Source of the DNA: Clavelina lepadiformis | Lineage: Eukaryota; Chordata; Ascidiacea; Aplousobranchia; Clavelinidae | Length of the DNA: 64,000 nt | Reading direction: 5' to 3' | NCBI RefSeq assembly: GCF_947623445.1 | Contig: NC_135246.1 | Span: forward strand, 18,149,856-18,213,855 | Shown here: positions 54,000 to 64,000 of the stretch, piece by piece | Numbering within the stretch: position 1 is the stretch's first letter | How the letters are laid out: every line of letters starts with the position of its first letter | The notes under the pieces: generated by a model | The model's database searches: none | The model's input: only the letters and a program-made list of their open reading frames with translations | What the model was told of the DNA's origin: nothing | Program-made: the position numbers and the translations under genes

Positions 54000-56154
54000 A
54001 GTGTAGCGCTAACCTCGATATAGACTGGTCAAACAAGAAATACGCTCACAAACAATCAACAAACGGGAAAAAGCGGCAAAACCCTGAGGGCTTAAAGCGT
54101 GCAAGGTATAAATTGCATTAGTGCTACAACGATGGAAGGTTATAAGGGTCACCAAACCTAGAGACCAAACCTGGGCCCCATCGACTGAGAGGTGGTCTTT
54201 AAGTGTCAGCGTGATGTCGTCGGCATAGCAGACGTTTTTTATTTCTCGCCTTCCGCTTAATTGCAATCCTTTAATTTCGTTTTTTTACTTTATTTTAGCA
54301 ACCAGGGGCTCGGTTGCGATTAAAAAAGATATACGCTCAAAGGGTCTCCTTGTTTTACACTTTTTCGTATGGCGATTTCTCTTGTTAGGTGTCCATTAAT
54401 CAAAATTTTTGTGGTGTTTGGCGTCTGGCGTTTGAGCTTCGTCGTCAGTGATTCTGTGGGAAATAAATTCTAAAAAATCGATTTGCATCTCTTCGTGAGG
54501 TTCTTCCTTTGCGTATAAGTTTGAGTAGTAATCTTGTGCGGCCGCTAACATTTCCTTGGTTGTATTGACTGGTAAAAAGTTTTCATTGTATAGTTCGCTG
54601 ATAAAAGTTTGCGTTTTACATTTCCGGAAGTGGGCGTAAAATTCGCGCGACCCGATCTTTTTTTGGAGCGTTTTTGGCAATTCGAGTTAGCGCTTTTTCT
54701 CTTTTGTGCTTTTTCAATGTGCGTTTGGTTTCTATATACTGTTTATAAGTACCTTGGTTGCTGTGGAGTTGTTGCTAGTTTTGCATTTTCAAATTCCTCG
54801 GAGAGCTGTTTTTCGTCGCGGTTTAAGGCGGTGGAACGAATTTTAGCGTGCTTTTTGATTAAGGTTTTCAAACGGTTCTTTATGTTTTTCCGCTATAGAT
54901 TTGGGTTTTCATAAATTATTGGCTGTAAGGAGCATCACAAGTTCCAGCGCGTTTGCAACTCACTCTTAAATTCACTGTCTTGAAAAATTTCGATATTATT
55001 TTTCCAAAAACCCTTTCCTTTGGGGGGGGGGAGACATTTAAACTTATCGTTACTTTTGAGTGGTTGGAAAAAACGCTGTTTTCTTGACAGATTTCGGATG
55101 GTATCAATTCCGTCGATAAATAAAATCTATCTAGGCGCGATTTTCATTTTTCGTCTTGTCTTGTAAAACTTCTAATGTTGCCGTACAGAGATCGGAAATG
55201 GTCTTGGAGAATGTAGGTCTGGCATACGCTACTTAAAGTTGTTTTTCTCCAATGACCATGCTGTGGCGGTTCTCTGTCGAGTGCGGGGTCGTCCACAGTA
55301 TTAAAATCACCTGTTAATATGCACGGGATATTTTCGTTTAGACACTGCGGGAGCGAATCGAAAAAGTTGTTGTTATCTTTGAAATTCGAGCTTGTTACGT
55401 TTGGTGCGTAAACTTTTATAACTTTAATTTTTTCGTTGCCAATTTTAAAGTTGACTGCTAATAAGCGCCCTTCCAAATCCGATTCTTGGTTTTCTACTGT
55501 TATTGCCGGGTGGTTGATTAGTATGGCTACACCTTTTGATGGGTAACCTTTTTTGAGGCGCCGAGTTAAAAATCGATTGGGTATTACCCCATTCTTTTTG
55601 CCAATTGATTTCGTTATTCGCCCGTGAGCGTGTCTCTTGGAGACAAATTACGTGAGATTTCGACTTCCGCAGTTCTGCAAAAAGCGCTGTGCGTTTCGTG
55701 GCGTCGTTCAGGCCTTGTCAATTCAAGGTGATTAGAGATAAAAAAATCCATAAGCAAACGAAAAAAAAGAACGTAAAGATAAGGAACAAAATATATACAA
55801 TTTACCTCTGTCCTTAGTTTGGTGCAGTGCGATTCATCATCAATGCGTCCGACACGTACTTAAACGAGCATATTGAGCAGTGACCTTGTCTGTGTTTGTG
55901 CGTCCTTTTGACGTTGTCCGATTCACAATCGCATTTGTGTAACACGATCGGGCATTGAGGGCAGAAAGTTGGAGAGAGTCTGTCCGGTCTAGCAAGAGGT
56001 TCGCCGCACACACATTCGAACGAGGTGAGTGTTTCCTCCTGGTGGTGGAAAACCTCCTCTTCTTGCTCTTGCTCTTGTTCCTTTTCTTCTTCTCTGAAAT
56101 TTTCTTTTAGTTTTCGCTCTGGAGGGACATTGGCTTGAACTGAAGTCGCTAAAT
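54000..56154 (-). mobile_element. Dead L1/Tx1-like non-LTR retrotransposon
   Basis: Reading the minus strand from 56154: an ORF1-like end rich in Glu/Gln followed by Cys pairs (CVCGEPL, CPQCP, CDC, CSIC), stopping at 55814. An apurinic endonuclease-like ORF2 start follows (LNLQGLNDATKR, HVICLQETRS, then KVYAPN and LTGDFNTVDD in 55476..55144). Then come Tx1-like linker sequence (YYSNLYAKEEPHEE, 54680..54396) and a reverse transcriptase piece with CYADDITLTLKD (54266..). Only about 130 bp separate the last two, too little for the intervening RT blocks, so the copy is internally deleted. Stops and frame changes break ORF2. The 5' edge coincides with the start of duplication copy B. Confidence 0.8.
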
Positions 56155-56283
56155 GAAAAATGGCGCTAAATTTAAAAAAGAAAATGCCCTTTCAGTTATG
56201 TATTTATACACATGTTTTCTTTAAGTTGTTCTTACTTCAAGTCTTATACTTCAGATTGTTTCAAAATATCTTTTCCAATGCAG

Positions 56284-58243
56284 TTACGTTTGGAACAAAG
56301 CTCAGTTTGATGCGGTCGACCCACAAACCACAGACCACCTGATGGGGCTCTTCAGTCCATACGAGATGCAATATTCACTGAACAGGGACAAGGATAAGGG
56401 CGGGGAACCATCCTTGGCCGAGATGACTGAAAAGGTTCGTTATAGAGTTAACTCTCTTTTACCGGCCATTTGAATAAGTTTTTGGTAAACATCATCTACA
56501 CAAAGGCGTCTAAAAGATAAGAGTATGAAATATTTGTACAGTACTTGAAAATCATTCATTTTAATTGAACAGCGTTAATTATATTATTTATCAGATATTT
56601 TCTGTAGATCTTAAAACAAACGCGTTTAAATTTTAGGCGATAAAAATCCTGAGGAAAAACGACAAAGGATTCTTCCTCCTGATTGAGAGCGGGATGTTGG
56701 ACAAAGCTCATCACGAAGGAAGAGCAAAGTTCGCTCTAGAAGAGTTTCACGAATTGGATAAAGCATTGGCGGTAAATGTTATATCACTGGCGGCAGTTAG
56801 CAAATCATTTTACTCTGCGTTGCGTATAAGGGTTATTATCCAACCAACCTGAGTTTGCTCAAACTGAGTTTATTTTTCCTTAATTCTTGAAGAAAATATG
56901 TTTTTTAATCTAAATTATTACGCGTATTCTTTGCAGTATTCGTTATTTCCAGTAGGTCACTGTACAAGTGACTTTGACAACGCTTTATTTTTCTTCAATC
57001 AAAGGTCGCCCGAAATTTGACAGACTCTGACGAAACAATCATCATTGTGTCAGCTGACCACGGTCACATGTTCATGTTTGGCGCGAACGGCTTCAGAGGG
57101 AGCAATATTTTTGGTAAGATTTTTATTTATAATCTTCACTGTGTAAAGGCACCATCAATTTTTTAACACACTCTGTACAAAAATCCGGTATATTTTTGTC
57201 AGTTAAAGGGTATCGACAATGCAGTATTATACCCAGCGTTTTACTAACCGGATTATTGTAATAAAATATATTTCGTTTCTTGAAAAGAACCCAAACTTTT
57301 TCACTTTTAAACGAAACAAACACATATCCCTTTCGGCCCTATCTCGAACGCACAGTTACACAATAATCTGACCCATTTTCCGTTCACAGGTCTTGCTCCA
57401 GGACAAGAACGACCGAACGAGGCCTTGGACGGCAAATTTTACACGACAATAGTTTACGGAAACGGACCAGGGCACGCTGCTAGTGGCAATAACATCAGAG
57501 CCAGCAGACAGACGGTAGAAACATGGGTTGCAGGTGAAGGGAATTAATTTATTTGATAACTTGTGTTTTTGCACGAGATTTACTTAATCGGATTAACGTG
57601 AATCACAGCTGAGGAAACAAGAGAATTTTAATACAATTCATTTAAAAACTTCTTGACTCTAAATGTAAAATCGCGAACTGTTGTTATCACCGAATGTTTA
57701 TGCGCCAACTTGAAATCGGTTTAACAGTAGGTCAATAATAACTTGCAAACGAATTGTAGCCTATATGTGAAGCCGGATCGTTGACCTTCTGTGCTGCTAA
57801 ATAACCTACAGAAAAAAACATGTTGACGTATTCTTTTATTACCCAGATTCAAAGTGGTACAGACCCCAGAGCGCGGTCCCTCTGAAAGCTGAAACCCACA
57901 GCGCTGAAGACGTCATCGTTTATGGGTCCGGCCCCATGTCCCACCTTTTAACCGGGGTCCACGAGCAGACCCATATCGCACGGGTTGTACAGTACGCCGC
58001 TTGCCTGGGTAAATTAGACTACATTGCAATTAGGCGATGACTGTGTTTTACAGAATGTTTCGCCTGTGTATGTTAAAGTGTTACATATGTGTTGAATTAG
58101 CAGCTGTTTGTTAAGGTAAAACAAACGCTTCTCACATATCTGTACCTAATTTTTCGAAATTCTAATTTTGTACAGGACCCGATTACGTAAACGAACTTCA
58201 CTGCAGAGAGAATAAACAGAGCAAACGTCATTCAAATCACTAA
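56284..58243 (+). pseudogene. Alkaline phosphatase gene 5 (ALP5), exons 7-12 only
   Basis: Exons: 56284-56434, 56637-56771, 57005-57113, 57390-57533, 57847-58008, 58176-58243. All splice sites match ALP4. The exon 8 metal block ([14 protein letters not shown]), the exon 9 SADHGH and exon 11 HSAEDV are intact. Exons 1-6 are missing: upstream of exon 7 is a retrotransposon, so the signal peptide and nucleophilic Ser are absent and no active enzyme can be made from this locus as sequenced. Exon 12 has a net 16-bp deletion relative to ALP4, which shifts the frame and replaces the C-terminus by QSKRHSNH. Exon 8 has Glu where ALP4 has Gln after the His pair, as in vertebrate ALPs. Confidence 0.9.
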
Positions 58244-60251
58244 AAGAGGAAAGGGTCTTCCTTTAATTAAATATTAATCTTATTAAAACACCATTACGAT
58301 GTGCGTAAGTGTTAGACCATTTTTTCATGCATTAAGAAATTATCATACTGGAAGCACTTGCGATAGACTTCAGCTTTTTGTTCCCTGTTATTCTTATCTA
58401 AGACTGTCTTTTCATGTTAAAGTTATATACAGTGGGCGTTTTGTGTAGCGCATTCACATAGTTTGCAATGTTGTTTGCATTGGTTAATCGTATTAATTCT
58501 TTATCATTTCCATGTGCAAAAGTTTCATTTTATGATTTTAAGTCGAAGTGGTATTCGTTTTATGCCAAATAAAATTCAACAAAATGTGTCTCTCATAACA
58601 TTATCTTGGTTTCAAAGTCATGTATTAGACATCTTTTGAAAGTTGACATCTTATGGTAAGCTGCCGATAACAGAACATCAGTTACATTCTAATCGCAGTA
58701 GAAATACTCCTGTCAATAGATTGAACGTTGGATAAGGCTCGTCCAACCTTGATAAAAGAGCTAACTTCTTGTTGTCTTTTTTTTTTATTATAGATTGAAA
58801 TTAATAAAAATACAATTACCCCAAAAAATCCACGCCTTAGGCAATTATTTCAACGGACCCCAATAGTATTAGGTACCCACAATGGCTCGGAAAATTAAAA
58901 GTTAAAACTTCGGGCTAAAAAGGCAAATTCCATCAACTTTTAAGCACATTTTAGCCTAACTTATGCATGCGACCTGGAAGCTTGTAACACGTCATTTTCC
59001 AGGTTAATTCTCGAAATGAAAAGCAGCACTGGCCTCTGATTGGTCTAAGCTAGTTTTTAAAGCATGATGTAGAACGTCCAGTGTTTTCATGGAAATCGCA
59101 TTATTCTAGTTCTGACTGGCTCCTTAAGGAGGCGTCAAACACTTAAAACTAAGATCTCTATGATTTTGTTGGACGTATTTAAAAACCTGTTTAGACCCAT
59201 CAGAAGGCAGCATGGTTGGTGTTGTCTTCTAGCCTGGGAATTACCATAGCAGTTGGCGTGCTTCAATGTCCCAGGTCGCGTGCAGAATTAGGCTCAAAAC
59301 TGGCATGAAAGTAGCTAAAATTGGGTGTTTTAAGCTAAAAATTCTAGTGTTTATTTTGCACCTCTATTAAAAAAGTTTGAATCATGTTTTTTGATGGCAT
59401 TTTATGGAATGGTAGTCCAAAGCATACTAAATTGACATAAAAAGTTTCAGAGAGCCCCATGGAGGATTTTTCGAGTAATCAGTCTTTTAGTAAACTCACT
59501 GTATAATAAAACAAACAAAGATTTTATGGCATTTTTTGATGTTCGTCGCCTTCTTAAGTGCTTTATTTGAGTCAAGAAGTTTTTATTAATTTGTGCCGAG
59601 CAACATATAAACTTAAATTTAATACGTTATGAATATTTTTCCAGTGCCTGGGTTATTAATCAACAACAAAACCGGTTACAGCCGCCCAAAAACCAACCAC
59701 AAATTTTAAATAACCTTTACATGTAGTAGGCTGGCTGGGAAACAACAAACCTTACAATATCTATGCAAGTTATTTGGTATATTTCTTTGAATAGCCACCA
59801 CTGCTAGCTAGTCGACCATATCTTAAAATACGTTTAATATTGTATTAGCCTACATTGCATAAAACACACTGCCCGAATTCTTTATTATCTTCACGGGCTA
59901 TGGTGGCAGTGACAAGCCAAAGACGCTTGTGCGTCGACATCTTGTTGTTTTCAGAGTGTTGTGTGCTGGGAGAAGATTTCCACATGCTTGACTAACACAA
60001 TGAAGTCATCAGATATGAACGACTTGCAAAATCTGTTTGGTTGCTGTTAATTTCAATTTGCTGCGAAATGGCGCACTTTGACAGGTGCTTTGATGCATCA
60101 TAGAAAAACTCCTTATAGTGACGTACTTCTAAGTTATAAACAAAAATCGATTTTTGGTATGATGGGAAGCAACTGAAACAAAAATCCTTCATAAGCCGAC
60201 TCCCGAGATTTACAAAATGTTCTTAAACATCAAAGTGATAAAAAGCTCCTC
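58244..60251. other. Spacer between ALP5 and DDX23 copy B
   Basis: Duplicate of 43750-45713 with small differences, including a small insertion near 59570. Poly(A) signals at 58568-58573 (plus) and 59886-59881 (minus). No additional gene. Confidence 0.6.
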
Positions 60252-63643
<3,392 letters not shown>

Positions 63644-64000
63644 CTGTGGTGTTGGATAAAATTCAAACATGCAGGTTTTTGCCATAGAAGTTTATATCGT
63701 CTAAATAGTATGCGCTTTATCCAATAGCGGAACTTGTTAAATCATGCTACTGTTCATCGACCTGTGCCCATATTAATTTCATCAAAGAAACAAGATTATC
63801 AAGAAAACTAAATCAAAACTGTTGGAGTAAGACCAAGACCATATTTAATTAAGTGTGAAAGAAAGAAATATGAGGTTGATTTGATGGGACTACTCAGGCC
63901 ATTTTAAACTCATTCAGTTGATGATGTTATTCTGTTCATGATGTAAAAACACGTTGTCTTTTCAACTAGTGCACCTGGCAGCATAGAGTCTTGATATTTA

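Overview
The window is animal nuclear DNA: AT-rich, full of spliced genes with short GT-AG introns, with chordate-like proteins, short intergenic spaces and small transposon relics. I infer an invertebrate chordate, most likely an ascidian (Ciona-like). That is inference from compactness and protein similarity, not proof.

Layout. (1) 1-17.1 kb: three alkaline phosphatase (ALP) genes in tandem on the minus strand. ALP1 has only its first two exons in the window; ALP2 and ALP3 are complete with 12 exons each. (2) 17.2-21.6 kb: intergenic, with a decayed non-LTR retrotransposon 3' fragment. (3) 21.6-25.4 kb, minus: a complete ceramide synthase gene (Hox-like plus TLC domains) with a hAT-type transposon in intron 3. 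(4) 25.4-31.7 kb: intergenic, with two more hAT-type elements, each with a perfect 8-bp target duplication. (5) 31.76-36.36 kb, plus: a ten-exon gene with a divergent macrodomain; I do not recognise it as a named family member. (6) 39.1-43.7 kb, plus: ALP4, in which exon 4 is cut by an 8-bp tandem repeat. (7) 45.7-52.5 kb, minus: complete DDX23 (PRP28-type spliceosomal DEAD-box helicase), tail to tail with ALP4. (8) 52.9-56.15 kb: an orphan aldo-keto reductase exon, a tRNA-derived SINE and a dead L1/Tx1-like retrotransposon. (9) 56.155-64.0 kb: a second, nearly identical copy of the ALP4 exon 7-12 plus DDX23 block, so ALP5 lacks exons 1-6 and DDX23 copy B runs off the window.

The ALP genes share identical exon sizes and phases. 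They differ in a patchwork: some exons are almost identical between oppositely oriented copies, while signal peptides and C-termini are unrelated. None has a hydrophobic C-terminal GPI-attachment tail, so the products look secreted. The 41.56-49.5 / 56.155-64 kb repeat is either a recent segmental duplication or two haplotypes assembled in tandem; the sequence alone cannot decide.

The most unusual items are the macrodomain gene, the ALP4 exon destroyed by a microsatellite, the duplicated ALP/DDX23 block with a retrotransposon at its edge, and the three hAT-type insertions with intact target duplications.
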